A DNA stretch of 64,000 nt from NCBI RefSeq assembly GCF_030010555.1, contig NZ_JASCQP010000025.1, positions 55,265 through 119,264 on the forward strand, written 5' to 3'. Source of the stretch: Halomonas rhizosphaerae. GTDB taxonomy: Bacteria; Pseudomonadota; Gammaproteobacteria; Pseudomonadales; Halomonadaceae. The notes beneath the pieces were generated by a model that did not search any database, had not been told where the DNA came from, and was given only the letters and a program-made list of their open reading frames with translations. Positions 37,529 to 47,985 of the stretch are shown one piece after another. Within the stretch, counting starts at the first letter, position 1; the number at the start of each line of letters is the position of its first letter. The translations under genes and the position numbers were made by a program.

Positions 37529-37650
37529 CGATGTATCCCCCTGCGTGGTTGGATGTCACCGGCCAAGGGTGGCCAGCCTTCGTCGTCACGACTTTCAGCA
37601 TACACGCCCGGTGTGGAGTCGCCACCCGATCTCCGATGCACCTATCAACG

Positions 37651-38064
37651 TCATGTCTCGACCTTGCCGCGCAACGCCTTGTGCCGGCTGCGTTTCTTCT
37701 TGCTGTCCAGGCGGCGCTGTTTGGCGCCCTTGCTGGGGCGAGTCGCGATGCGCTTCTTCGGGGCGTACATGACGCTCTTGATCAGCGCCTTGAGTCGCGC
37801 CAGGGCTTCGGCGCGATTGCGCTCCTGAGTGCGATGACTCTGGGCCTTGATGATCACCACCCCGTCGCGGGTAATGCGCTGATCGCCCAGTGCCAGCAGC
37901 TTCTCCTTGAAGCCCTCGGGCAGGCTCGACGCCTGGATATCGAAGCGCAGGTGAATGGCAGTGGCGACCTTGTTGACGTTCTGTCCGCCGGCCCCCTGGG
38001 CGCGCACGGCCTGCATCTCGATCTCGTGGTCGGGAATGCTCACCTGGCGAGAGAGTTCCAGCAT
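37651..38064 (-). CDS. arfB: Alternative ribosome-rescue factor ArfB (peptidyl-tRNA hydrolase)
   Basis: Releases stalled peptides from non-stop ribosomes independent of a stop codon. The 137-residue protein has the class I release-factor catalytic GGQ in RAQGAGGQNVNKV (about residues 21-33) and the basic C-terminal tail (KKRIATRPSKGAKQRRLDSK) that enters the empty mRNA channel. Lacking stop-codon recognition domains, it fits ArfB (YaeJ) and not a full release factor. Confidence 0.94.
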   Translation of the reverse strand: MLELSRQVSIPDHEIEMQAVRAQGAGGQNVNKVATAIHLRFDIQASSLPEGFKEKLLALGDQRITRDGVVIIKAQSHRTQERNRAEALARLKALIKSVMYAPKKRIATRPSKGAKQRRLDSKKKRSRHKALRGKVET

Positions 38065-38118
38065 ACTGTCTGCCTTGTCGTGAAAGTGGGCCCGACCGAT
38101 GTCGGGTACGATAGTGTG

Positions 38119-38793
38119 TCAACTTGCCAGCCAGATCCGGTGTTTGGCCCCCTTGCCGGGGCGATGGGCGCGCACCGTGACCTCCTCGACCAGCAGGCCG
38201 ACACGCCGCAATCGCTCGGTGAAGGCCGGATCCTGACCTGCCGACCAGACCGCCAGCACACCGTCGGGCCGCAGCGCCTGCTGGGCCGCGGCAAGCCCTC
38301 GAGGCGAGTAGAGCCAGTCGTTCTCCCGGCGCGTCAGCCCCTCGGGGCCATTGTCCACGTCGAGCATGATGGCGTCGAAACCGCCAGGCTCGCGGCGCAG
38401 CAGTAGACCGACATCTCCCACGCTGACGCGGGTACGCGGGTCGTCGAGGGGGCGACCGGCGGCAACACCGAGCGGCCCCCGGTTCCACTCCACCACCCCC
38501 GGCACCAGCTCGGCGACGACGACCTCGGCGTCCTCGCCCAGCGCCTTCAGCGCCGCGGCCAGGGTGAAACCCATGCCCAGCCCGCCGACCAGTACCCGGG
38601 CGCCGGGGCGGTCGGCGACTCGCTGGCAGGCCAGCTCCGCCAGGGCATCCTCGGAGCCGTGCAGGCGGGTATTCATCAGCTCGCCGGGGGCCCCGGCGAT
38701 GCGGATGGAGAACTCGTCGTTGCGCTTCAGGAGTCTCAGCTCGCTGCCCTGCCCCGGAATGATCGCCGTATCGATCGTTTCGAACTTGGCCAT
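38119..38793 (-). CDS. Spermidine synthase-like methyltransferase-fold protein
   Basis: A 224-residue protein with the Rossmann fold of aminopropyl- and methyltransferases: VLVGGLGMGFTLAAAL for the nucleotide-type loop, VVVAELVPGVVEWN for the acidic second strand and FDAIMLDVDNGPEGL at the active-site strand. It matches the spermidine synthase-like group but lacks the N-terminal beta domain of true SpeE, so polyamine activity is uncertain. The start at 38793 (MAKFETIDTA) is used; the frame stays open far upstream, but that region is the shadow of the serine hydrolase gene. Confidence 0.8.
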   Translation of the reverse strand: MAKFETIDTAIIPGQGSELRLLKRNDEFSIRIAGAPGELMNTRLHGSEDALAELACQRVADRPGARVLVGGLGMGFTLAAALKALGEDAEVVVAELVPGVVEWNRGPLGVAAGRPLDDPRTRVSVGDVGLLLRREPGGFDAIMLDVDNGPEGLTRRENDWLYSPRGLAAAQQALRPDGVLAVWSAGQDPAFTERLRRVGLLVEEVTVRAHRPGKGAKHRIWLAS

Positions 38794-38901
38794 GCTGCCT
38801 CGCTGGCAATGTAAGAAATAGGGTGGAACCCTGAGGGCGCTGACGCCTCGAATGTCGGGTCGCCCCCGCGGATCAACATCACAGCGCGCAAAGGAGTCCC
38901 G

Positions 38902-39942
38902 ATGACGATCCCCCGCCCCTACGAGACCCTGCGCGCCCTGGGTATCCTGCTCATTATGCTGGCTGCCGCGTCGCCATGCCATGCGCCTGCCGGCGAGACG
39001 CCTGAACAGGCAGTCCTCCCGCAGGTCGCGCTGGAACACCTCGACGCCCAGGCCGAACGCCTCGACCGCCTGCACGCAGTGGTGGTGGCCCAACGGGGTG
39101 AGATCCGCTTGGAACGCGCCTATGGCGGGCCCGGGGTCGACCGGCCGGCCAACATCAAGTCGTTGTCCAAGACGGTACTGGCGGCGCTGGTCGGCGCCGC
39201 CATCGAGGAAGGAGTGCTCGACTCCCCCGACCAGCCTGTCGCCGAACTGCTCGGCGACAGGGTGCCGGCCGACGCCGATCCACGTGTCCGGGAGATCACC
39301 GTCGGACACCTGATGTCGCTGCAGGCCGGGCTCGAACGCACCTCCGGCGGCAACTACGGTGCCTGGGTGGCCAGTCCCGACTGGGTGCGAGACGCCCTGT
39401 CGCGGCCCTTCGTGGACGAGCCGGGCGGGCGAATGCTCTACTCGACGGGGTCGAGCCACCTGCTCTCGGCCGCCCTGACCCGTGCCAGCGGCGAGAGTAC
39501 CCTGGCGCTGGCGAGGCGACTGTTGGGCAAGCCGCTTAACATCACGATTCCCGCCTGGCCGCGCGATCCCCAGGGGATCTACTTCGGCGGTAACGACATG
39601 CGTCTGTCCCCGCGAGCCCTGGTCCAGATCGGTGAACTCTATCGCAACGACGGCGTGATCGACGGCACCCGCGTGTTGCCGGATGGCTGGGTCGAAGCCT
39701 CCTGGCAGCCGCGGGGCACATCGCCCTGGACCGGCGACGGCTATGGCTATGGCTGGTTCGTCACGACCCTGGCCGACGAACGGGTCTACTACGGCAGGGG
39801 GTTTGGTGGCCAGGCACTTTACGTGATTCCTGAGCGGGAACTTACCGTCGCCATCACGGCGGATCCTCATCCGCCTTCTCCTGGAGGGCAGTTCCAGCAG
39901 GAACTGCATGCCCTCGTCGAGGGCATGCTGGAAGCGAAATGA
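38902..39942 (+). CDS. Serine hydrolase, class C beta-lactamase-related family
   Basis: A 346-residue exported protein. A signal peptide spans about residues 1-28 (LGILLIMLAAASPCHA). The catalytic SxxK is SLSK in NIKSLSKTVLAALVGAAIEEG, the second-motif tyrosine is in MLYSTGSSHLLSAAL, and the third-motif region reads GRGFGGQALYVIPE. Relatives are esterases, D-aminopeptidases or penicillin-binding-like proteins; resistance function is not implied. AAGGAG precedes the start. It is divergent from the methyltransferase-fold gene. Confidence 0.88.
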   Translation: MTIPRPYETLRALGILLIMLAAASPCHAPAGETPEQAVLPQVALEHLDAQAERLDRLHAVVVAQRGEIRLERAYGGPGVDRPANIKSLSKTVLAALVGAAIEEGVLDSPDQPVAELLGDRVPADADPRVREITVGHLMSLQAGLERTSGGNYGAWVASPDWVRDALSRPFVDEPGGRMLYSTGSSHLLSAALTRASGESTLALARRLLGKPLNITIPAWPRDPQGIYFGGNDMRLSPRALVQIGELYRNDGVIDGTRVLPDGWVEASWQPRGTSPWTGDGYGYGWFVTTLADERVYYGRGFGGQALYVIPERELTVAITADPHPPSPGGQFQQELHALVEGMLEAK

Positions 39943-40002
39943 GTGGCGTGAGCTCGTAGGTCGGGATCCAGCCTCAAGTGCCGCGACAGGAATGGGGGTG
40001 AA

Positions 40003-40077
40003 TCAGCGCAATCCAAGCAGGGACAGAATGAACAGCACCACCACGACCAGGCCAATGATATAGATGATGTTTCGCAC
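40003..40077 (-). CDS. Tiny single-helix membrane protein (24 residues)
   Basis: A GTG at 40077 with GGAGAG close upstream opens a 24-codon frame translating to (M)RNIIYIIGLVVVVLFILS followed by LLGLR and stop. Almost the whole peptide is one transmembrane helix with a positive residue at each end. Similar one-helix proteins occur widely in proteobacteria without a known function. It is too short to prove coding from one sequence, but the ribosome site and composition are good. Confidence 0.6.
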   Translation of the reverse strand: MRNIIYIIGLVVVVLFILSLLGLR

Positions 40078-40286
40078 GTTGCTCTCCTTGCCGACGCATC
40101 ATAGGGGAAAGCGGGACAACGCCCGCGACCTCTGTGAAGGACACCTTTCAGTGTAGCCAGCGATGGTGACCGGACCACCTTGCCGTTCACCATGCAATGC
40201 AAGCAACATGATCACGTCCAGGGGCGGTATTGGCCCCCAGGCGCTCCGGTGGCGCGGCACGGCAGGCTCTGTTCTCAAGCCCGCCG

Positions 40287-40835
40287 TCACTCCTGCTTGT
40301 GCGCCAGCGCCATCAGGTAAAGGGCGAGAGCCAGGGCCAGCACCGACAGCGCCAGGTAGATGGCGTCCAGCGGCGTATCGAAGCTGATTCCCACCACGGC
40401 CCGGAAGAACTCGATGATCACGGCCAGTATCACCACTCGGGCGATCTTGTCCTTGAGCTGGTCGAGGGAGCTGACGTTGAAGGGATGCTGGGGGTCGCGC
40501 CCCTCGACGGGCTCGATGCGCGAGACAAAGAGCTTGTACACCCCGAGGCCGAAGATCATCAGCACCAGAGCGATCAGGTAGATATCCACGGCGACGATGA
40601 TATTGGTGACCACGCTCTTGTGGATGTCGGCCCCCCCGCCGGTGTAGTGGCGCCAGGTATCGGCCAGTACCGAGAGGATATCCAGGCTGGCGATGATGAA
40701 GAGCACCAGGGCCCCCAGCAGCGCCGGCACCACGGCCAAGAGGACCATCAGGCGCGAGCTCCAGAGGAAGGCCTCGAAGTGTCGCTCAAGCTCGCTGCGT
40801 TTCGACTTGCGCTCGGGCCGGGAATCCGGGTCCAT
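40287..40835 (-). CDS. YqhA/UPF0114 family membrane protein
   Basis: A 182-residue inner-membrane protein with four hydrophobic segments (about residues 30-52, 82-103, 132-148 and 158-176) and the family's IEPVEGRDPQHPFNVSSLDQLKDKI cytoplasmic segment. The N-terminal 20 residues are highly charged. UPF0114 proteins have no agreed function. The next gene is divergent, about 100 bp away. Confidence 0.85.
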   Translation of the reverse strand: MDPDSRPERKSKRSELERHFEAFLWSSRLMVLLAVVPALLGALVLFIIASLDILSVLADTWRHYTGGGADIHKSVVTNIIVAVDIYLIALVLMIFGLGVYKLFVSRIEPVEGRDPQHPFNVSSLDQLKDKIARVVILAVIIEFFRAVVGISFDTPLDAIYLALSVLALALALYLMALAHKQE

Positions 40836-40934
40836 GACTCTCTCCTGTATTCAAGGGCATTGCGGGAAGGGGGTTTGACTAGACGACGCCGAAAGCGCCT
40901 ATGATGGCGCAAGCACTCTCGCACGGCAGCCCCG

Positions 40935-41864
40935 ATGACATCACCACCTGTTCGCTACCGACGTCTGCTCTTCACCTTGCTGCCACGTGTTCTGCACTTC
41001 CTGTGGCGTGTGTTGTGCGCCTTTCTGCGCAACCGCGGCATCCTGCTTGCCGGTGGCGTGGGTTATAACATCCTGCTCTCCATCGTGCCGCTGTTCGCCC
41101 TGATGGTGGTACTTCTGGCCGGCGTGGTCGACCAGCAGCACCTGCTCGAGGTGCTCACCGTCCAGGCACGCCACCTGGCCCCCGCCCATGCCGAGGTTCT
41201 GCTCGAGGCGGTCCGCACCCTCCTCGACTCCCGGGACGTGATCGGCATACTGGGCTTTCCTGTGCTGCTGCTGTTCAGTTCCTTCGCCTTTCGCATGCTC
41301 GAGGACGCCCTGGCGATCATCTTCCACGCGCCGGACACGCACCTGACCAGGCGCAGTGCCTGGGTCTCGGTGCTGCTGCCCTATGGCTTCATGCTGGTAC
41401 TCGGGGCGGGCCTGCTGGCCCTGACCCTCCTGGTCAGCCTGGTCAGCTCGATGAATGCCCTGTGGGTAGCCCTCTTCGAGCGTGAACTGCCGCTGGCCGG
41501 CCTCTCCGAGCCGATGCTCAACCTGACCAGCTTCCTCGGCGTCTTCCTGCTGTTCAGCGCCATCTACAAGTTCCTGCCGGTGGTGAAGATCGCCCTGCGT
41601 CGCGCCGTGGTGGGCGGCTTCGTCGCCGCGCTGCTATGGGAGGGGGTGCGCCTGCTGCTGGTCTTCTACTTTGCCAACATCTCGCTGGTGAACGCGGTTT
41701 ACGGCTCCCTGGCGACCCTGGTGGTCGTGCTGCTGAGCCTGGAAGTGGGGGCCATTATCCTGCTGCTCGGGGCCCAGGTCATTGCCGAACTGGAACGCAA
41801 TGCGCGACTCGGCCTGGCCTGGCACATCGATCCCCGCCGCCAGGCCGTGACGCACGTCGACTAG
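40935..41864 (+). CDS. YihY/BrkB family inner-membrane protein
   Basis: A 309-residue polytopic protein with six predicted transmembrane segments. Landmarks of the family are LLAGGVGYNILLSIVPLFALM near residues 38-58, YKFLPVVKIALRRAVVGGF and YGSLATLVVVLLSLEVGAIILLLGAQ near the C-terminus. The family was once mis-called RNase BN; its function is not established. The stop is about 38 bp from the convergent phospholipase D gene. Confidence 0.9.
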   Translation: MTSPPVRYRRLLFTLLPRVLHFLWRVLCAFLRNRGILLAGGVGYNILLSIVPLFALMVVLLAGVVDQQHLLEVLTVQARHLAPAHAEVLLEAVRTLLDSRDVIGILGFPVLLLFSSFAFRMLEDALAIIFHAPDTHLTRRSAWVSVLLPYGFMLVLGAGLLALTLLVSLVSSMNALWVALFERELPLAGLSEPMLNLTSFLGVFLLFSAIYKFLPVVKIALRRAVVGGFVAALLWEGVRLLLVFYFANISLVNAVYGSLATLVVVLLSLEVGAIILLLGAQVIAELERNARLGLAWHIDPRRQAVTHVD

Positions 41865-41902
41865 TCTGTTCACGTTCAGAACGCGGCATGCACCATCAGC
41901 TG

Positions 41903-43372
41903 TCAGAACGTGGAAAGCCCCGTCGCCTCCATGACGCGATAACGCAGTCGTTGCCAGGCCGTGGTGTCGTCATGAGTCTCGAAGGGCTCGCTGGTGATCC
42001 GCTGCGGCGTATCCTGCCAACGACGCTCGAAGAATGCCGCGGCGTCGATCAGGGCCGGCGTCTCGGCGGGCCCCGCCAGGCGCACACTGGTCTCCAGGTT
42101 GAGATCGTCCAGGTTGCGCCGAGTGAAATTGGCAGAGCCGAGGATCATCTCGGCCTCGGCGCCGGCCTCGGCGGGACGGCGCAGCAGCAGCTTGCTGTGA
42201 CACTGCTCGCCCCGACTGGCACACCAGCGCACCGGGATGCCAGCCTCATGGAGTTCGCGGGCCACGGGCCGGTTGGGAATTCCGCCCTTTTCCAGCCCGA
42301 AGGCATCGCGGTTGGGGTCGAGCAGCACGCGGAGGGCCACCCCGCGAGCATTGGCCGCCACCAGCGCGGCGATCACCTCCCGATGGGCCAGATAGAAGAC
42401 GGCGATATCAAGCCGGTCACCCTCGCCGCTGGCCTCGATGGCTGCCAGCAGGGCATCGCGGATCGCGCCCTCGGTCAGCACCTGAAGCCTGGCCCGCTGG
42501 GGCGGCTCCTCGGGGCTATCGGGTGGCGTCGGTCCGGCCAGGCTCACGCCCGACCAGCCTGCCACCGGACGCTCGGAGGCCAGCAGGTCCAGTGCCGCCT
42601 CCCCTTCGAAGCGCAACGCCACGTTGCCGTGGAGGCTGCTGGCGTCGTGGGAATTGGCGGAGGTGACCAGTCCTGCCCAGCCATCGCCATGGTCCACCAC
42701 CAGGGTCTTGCGATGGTTGGCATTGAAGTTGAGCAAGGCCAGGTAGCTGCGTAGCGGTACCCTCCCCGGCCCCAGGGCATTGGGCAGAAAGCCGCCGTCG
42801 CTGTCGTTGCCGAGCCAGCGCGGGCCCAGGTGCCAACCCCCGGACCAGAGCGGGTTGGAGGCCCGCAGCCGATTCAGGTCGGTAATTACCACCCTGACGC
42901 CGGCATCGCGCAGGGCCTGAAGATGATCGAGCTCCAGCCCTCCGTATAGGGTATTGAGCGGGTCGGTGATGACCACCGCCTCCAGGCCAGGGTGACGCCG
43001 CTTCTGCTCGAGCAGGGCATCGGTGACTTCCGCCGACAGCGGCCGGAACTCCTGGCCGTCGGCAGCGCCAGCAAAGTCATTGAACAGGAACATGTCGAGC
43101 ACCAACAGACGCCGAGCCTGACCGATCAACGTCAGCACCTCATCGAAGATCTGCCGCCGGGTGTGGCGCTCCCCCGAGGGGGTATACCAGGTCTCGTCGG
43201 CGAGAAAGCGTACCTCGGCAGCAGCGCGTTCCGGGAAGGCCCGGGACACACCCTCGGGCAACGGCTTGTAGCTCTGCCAGGTCCCCATCCCGACCCAGGC
43301 CACCAGCAACGCCGTCACGATCCATGGCCACATTCGCCGCCTCCCCTGCCCCAGTTTCTGAATGCCGCCCAT
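41903..43372 (-). CDS. Phospholipase D-family membrane protein (cardiolipin synthase-like)
   Basis: A 489-residue protein with one N-terminal transmembrane segment (about residues 16-34) and two PLD domains. The first HKD motif is intact, HRKTLVVD followed by SANSHD. The second reads HSKLLLRR with GSANFTRRN after it, so the Asp of HxKxxxxD is replaced by Arg. It could be a cardiolipin synthase-like or phosphodiester-cleaving enzyme in which one half carries a weakened motif. The start at 43372 is used; an in-frame ATG lies just before the membrane helix. Apparently monocistronic. Confidence 0.82.
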   Translation of the reverse strand: MGGIQKLGQGRRRMWPWIVTALLVAWVGMGTWQSYKPLPEGVSRAFPERAAAEVRFLADETWYTPSGERHTRRQIFDEVLTLIGQARRLLVLDMFLFNDFAGAADGQEFRPLSAEVTDALLEQKRRHPGLEAVVITDPLNTLYGGLELDHLQALRDAGVRVVITDLNRLRASNPLWSGGWHLGPRWLGNDSDGGFLPNALGPGRVPLRSYLALLNFNANHRKTLVVDHGDGWAGLVTSANSHDASSLHGNVALRFEGEAALDLLASERPVAGWSGVSLAGPTPPDSPEEPPQRARLQVLTEGAIRDALLAAIEASGEGDRLDIAVFYLAHREVIAALVAANARGVALRVLLDPNRDAFGLEKGGIPNRPVARELHEAGIPVRWCASRGEQCHSKLLLRRPAEAGAEAEMILGSANFTRRNLDDLNLETSVRLAGPAETPALIDAAAFFERRWQDTPQRITSEPFETHDDTTAWQRLRYRVMEATGLSTF

Positions 43373-43439
43373 GAGGTCCTCAGTCGTTCGTGCCACCCCA
43401 GAGGGCGACGTCAACCGCCAGCATAGCGACAGGCCTTGC

Positions 43440-43471
43440 AAAAAGCAGTGCACCCGGCCGAAGCCGGGTGC
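43440..43471 (-). terminator. Terminator at the end of the urease accessory operon
   Basis: A 9-bp stem (gcacccggc / gccgggtgc, loop cgaa) lies 24 bp past the stop of the small His-containing protein, followed on the minus strand by ACTGCTTTTTGC with five T. Confidence 0.8.
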
Positions 43472-43494
43472 CCATTTGACCGAAACAGGCCAGC

Positions 43495-43722
43495 TCAGTC
43501 CTGGCGGCGCAGTCGACGGCGACGCAGGATAAGGCGCGCCAGCCCCGCCAGGGAGGCCACGCCCAAGGCAACAATGCCGAGTACGGCCAGCATCGATGGG
43601 CTACCGGTATGGGCATGCACCGAGGGGGCTCCATGGCCCGAATGGGCCAGGGCCACAGTGGTCGGCAACATGGCAGCGGCCGAGATAGCGAAGCGGGTTA
43701 TCGAAAAGACACGAACAGTCAT
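43495..43722 (-). CDS. Small His-containing membrane protein downstream of ureG
   Basis: A 75-residue protein with a signal-like hydrophobic N-terminus (ITRFAISAAAMLPTTVALA), a short His-rich stretch (HSGHGAPSVHAH, four His), a transmembrane segment (MLAVLGIVALGVASLAGLA) and a very basic end (RLILRRRRLRRQ). AAGGAG lies nine bases before the start at 43722; a longer reading to 43788 overlaps ureG. It is the last gene of the ureEFG unit, and the His stretch hints at metal contact, perhaps a reduced HupE/UreJ-like protein. No function is established. Confidence 0.65.
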   Translation of the reverse strand: MTVRVFSITRFAISAAAMLPTTVALAHSGHGAPSVHAHTGSPSMLAVLGIVALGVASLAGLARLILRRRRLRRQD

Positions 43723-43760
43723 GGGGCTGTCTCCTTGGTGATTAGGGATCATGGAAGGGC

Positions 43761-44408
43761 TCAGGCGGAGGCAGGCTGGGGCCGGCATCCCGGTGTCCGG
43801 CGCTCCGGCAACATGCCCCGGTCGAGGATGAAGCGGATGATGTCCTCCAGCCCGACGCCGTCGTAGAGGTTGGTGAATACGAAGGGGCGCTCGCCGCGCA
43901 TCGTCTTCGAATCATGCGCCATGACGTCGAGCGAGGCATGCACCTGCTCGGCAATATCGATCTTGTTGATGATCAGCAGGTCCGACTTGGTGATGCCGGG
44001 CCCGCCCTTGCGCGGAATCTTGTCGCCGGCAGAGACATCGATCACATAGAGGGTCAGGTCTGACAGCTCAGGGCTGAAGGTCGCAGAGAGGTTGTCGCCG
44101 CCGGACTCTACCAGCACCAGTTCCAGGCCGGGATGGCGGGCCTGGAGATCGTCGATGGCTGCCAGGTTCATCGAGGCATCCTCGCGGATGGCGGTATGCG
44201 GACAGCCGCCGGTCTCCACCCCCAGGATGCGATCCGCCGGCAGGGCCTCGTGCTTGAGCAGGAAATCGGCATCCTCACGGGTGTAGATATCGTTGGTCAC
44301 CACGGCGATATCATAGTGATCACGCAGCGCTCGGCAGAGCTGCTTGAGCAGGGCCGTCTTGCCCGAGCCCACCGGTCCACCAACGCCTACGCGCAGACAA
44401 TGTGTCAT
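43761..44408 (-). CDS. ureG: Urease accessory GTPase UreG
   Basis: GTPase that drives nickel insertion into apo-urease with UreD, UreF and UreE. The 215-residue SIMIBI-class protein has P-loop [12 protein letters not shown], the metal-site Cys-Pro-His in [20 protein letters not shown], and the guanine-recognition NKID. All catalytic motifs are intact. It starts 9 bp after the ureF stop. Confidence 0.97.
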   Translation of the reverse strand: MTHCLRVGVGGPVGSGKTALLKQLCRALRDHYDIAVVTNDIYTREDADFLLKHEALPADRILGVETGGCPHTAIREDASMNLAAIDDLQARHPGLELVLVESGGDNLSATFSPELSDLTLYVIDVSAGDKIPRKGGPGITKSDLLIINKIDIAEQVHASLDVMAHDSKTMRGERPFVFTNLYDGVGLEDIIRFILDRGMLPERRTPGCRPQPASA

Positions 44409-44417
44409 GTCGTTCTC

Positions 44418-45143
44418 CTAGCTTCGGAACAGTCGTGAATACTGGGTCTCGTGCAGGGCACTACCCAGGGCCAGCCCGGGCAGAACCGGGCCCAGGTCGT
44501 CATCTTCCAGTGCCAGGGCCTGGTCCACGGCGGTCACCAGTGCCGGGCGTAACCGTTCCACCAGTCTCTGGGCAGCGGTATGGCCCAGAGGCAACGCCTT
44601 GCAGGCGACGGCCAGTTGGTTCTCCAGCCAGGCCCAGGCGAAGCCGAGCAGTGCCTGGCGCCTGGTCACGCCGCGTGCATGGGCCGTCCAGGCGAAGACG
44701 GTCACATAGCCAGCGCCCGGTGGCATCGCCGGCGACGCTCTCGAAGGGCCAGGGGGGTAAAGCCCCAGGCTCTCCAGGAGACGCGCCAGCGACGCGCCCA
44801 GCCGGCTGTCTTCGGCGGCGAGCTCGGCGGTCTCGCGGTTGGCGGCGAGCCAGGTGTCCCACTCGGCCAGCGCCGCGTGGTCGCCCACGCCCCAGGCTGC
44901 CTGCAGTCGGGCCAGCGCCGGCAGCTCGCAACGGGTCAGGCCATCCTCCAGCACGCCGTCGAGCCACTCGCCAAGGGTGGTCTCGTCGGTCACCCAGCCC
45001 AGCTCGAAGGCGCTCTCCAGTCCCTGGGAGAAGGCGAAGGCACCGATGGGCAGGGCCGGACTGACCAGCTGCAGCAATCCCAGCAGCGCCAGGTCATCGC
45101 CGTGACCCGCTCTCGACGGCAGCAAGGTGGCCTCAGTGGGCAT
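44418..45143 (-). CDS. ureF: Urease accessory protein UreF
   Basis: Acts with UreD and UreG as a GTPase-regulating platform for urease activation. The product of about 241 residues has the UreF core LLQLVSPALPIGAFAFSQGLE and the C-terminal LALGSALHETQYSRLFRS, where ETQYSRLFRS is characteristic. The start is uncertain: ATG at 45143 overlaps ureE by 11 bp, and ATG at 45161 by 29 bp. Neither has a strong ribosome site, so translation is probably coupled to ureE. Confidence 0.93.
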   Translation of the reverse strand: MPTEATLLPSRAGHGDDLALLGLLQLVSPALPIGAFAFSQGLESAFELGWVTDETTLGEWLDGVLEDGLTRCELPALARLQAAWGVGDHAALAEWDTWLAANRETAELAAEDSRLGASLARLLESLGLYPPGPSRASPAMPPGAGYVTVFAWTAHARGVTRRQALLGFAWAWLENQLAVACKALPLGHTAAQRLVERLRPALVTAVDQALALEDDDLGPVLPGLALGSALHETQYSRLFRS

Positions 45144-45666
45144 GGGGGGGCGCGTGGTCATGATGGTGATCGTCGTGTGAGTGGCCAGGCGCGTGTGCAT
45201 GAGCGTTTGAACCGGCATGCCCTTCCTGCGTCTGATAGGCGCCCGACTCCGGGTCGAAGGGAGCCTCATGGCGTTCGAGGCTAGCTCCCAGCCGTTCGGC
45301 CAGCGCCTCCAGCACATGATCCGGCGGGAAGCGCACGTAGCTACCCTGGTGGTCCTCGCCCAGCGCCAGCTGCACGTGCCGGTTGCCCAGATGGTAGGCA
45401 AGCCGGGCCAGGGGCAGCCCCGCTGCAATGCGGGCGGTGACCACCGGTTCCACGGCCGCCTTCACCCGCACGACCTCCCCGCTCTCGGCTCGCAGTCCTT
45501 CGCCGTCGCGCAGCACCGGGCCACGGTCCAGGAACAGGCCAAGAGAGAGACCGGCATCACTCGTTGCCTTGAGGCGGCCCAGCACACGCCGCTCATAGGG
45601 CAGCGTCAGGGTGTCGGTCGCACGGTTCGCCTCGATGGGCCCGAGGCGTTCGATCAGCATCAGCAT
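45133..45666 (-). CDS. ureE: Urease nickel metallochaperone UreE
   Basis: Delivers nickel to the UreG/UreF/UreD complex. The 177-residue protein begins MLMLIERLGPIEANRATDTL, contains the conserved GNRHVQLALGED metal-site region and ends in a His-rich tail of about 28 residues (HAHAPGHSHDDHHHDHAPPH) that can buffer several nickel ions. GGAGG stands nine bases before the start at 45666. It begins a second ure cluster, 224 bp after ureC. Confidence 0.95.
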   Translation of the reverse strand: MLMLIERLGPIEANRATDTLTLPYERRVLGRLKATSDAGLSLGLFLDRGPVLRDGEGLRAESGEVVRVKAAVEPVVTARIAAGLPLARLAYHLGNRHVQLALGEDHQGSYVRFPPDHVLEALAERLGASLERHEAPFDPESGAYQTQEGHAGSNAHAHAPGHSHDDHHHDHAPPHAH

Positions 45667-45890
45667 GGGTATGTGCCTCCTCGCCGTCCGCCAGCCTTGC
45701 CCTCGCTCAACGCCCCGTGACCGAAACCCTGACACCCCGTGCGGACTCCCGCGGTCGGAAAGACGGCACATCCCTGTGCCGGCTTTCCTCGATCTTCATC
45801 CATGAAGATCGACCGCGTCGCTTCGCCCGTGGTGTCAGCGTTCACGCGAGGTCTCGCGATGACAAGCTGGCTTGGCGATGTCGTCATGGT
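45667..45890 (-). other. ureC-ureE intergenic region with two hairpins
   Basis: No gene seen. Two small perfect stems occur: ggcaca/tgtgcc at 45765-45780 and cgatcttcat/atgaagatcg at 45790-45811 (10 bp, loop cc). Neither has a T-run. They may process or partly end the ureDABC transcript, letting ureEFG be expressed at a lower level. Confidence 0.5.
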
Positions 45891-47590
<1,700 letters not shown>

Positions 47591-47594
<4 letters not shown>

Positions 47595-47911
47595 TGCACG
47601 TCTCCCTCCAGGCTGCCCATGACGGAGCCGCGAAACCCGTAGATGTGGCGTCGGCCGCCGTAGGGGATCAGCGTCACCTCGCGCATCTGACCGGGCTCGA
47701 AACGGATCGCGGTGCCGGCGGCCACGTCGAGGCGATAGCCGAGCGTCCTGTCACGATCGAAGCGCAGGGCCGCATTGGCCTCGGCGAAATGGTAGTGAGA
47801 GCCGACCTGGATGGGGCGATCGCCGGTATTGGCGACATCGACGGTAATGCGATCACGCCCCTCACAGAGCGCGATGTCACCGTCCTTCAAGAAATATTCA
47901 CCGGGAATCAT
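47591..47911 (-). CDS. ureB: Urease, beta subunit
   Basis: Structural subunit of the (ABC)3 urease. The 106-residue product starts [20 protein letters not shown] and has [18 protein letters not shown] and [17 protein letters not shown], standard for UreB. The start at 47911 follows AGAGGG; an upstream in-frame ATG at 47929 adds six residues and is less likely. Confidence 0.96.
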
Positions 47912-47985
47912 TGAGTTTTCCCTCTTCATTTTTGGCTGCTGTAGAAACAGCTAAAACTGCGCGAACGAAGGCCATTTTTCCCTCC

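Noticed and set aside
38794..39909. Upstream extension of the spermidine synthase-like frame to 596 residues
   Set aside because: The extra 372 residues are antisense to the serine hydrolase gene and resemble no protein; MAKFETIDTA at 38793 is a natural start.
38902..39942. Beta-lactamase resistance gene
   Set aside because: The SxxK and Tyr motifs place it in the broad serine hydrolase family, but the third motif is GFGGQ-like as in esterase/peptidase members; no resistance context.
45144..45428. Long upstream extension of the ureF frame
   Set aside because: It is out-of-frame sequence over ureE; UreF homology begins after 45143.
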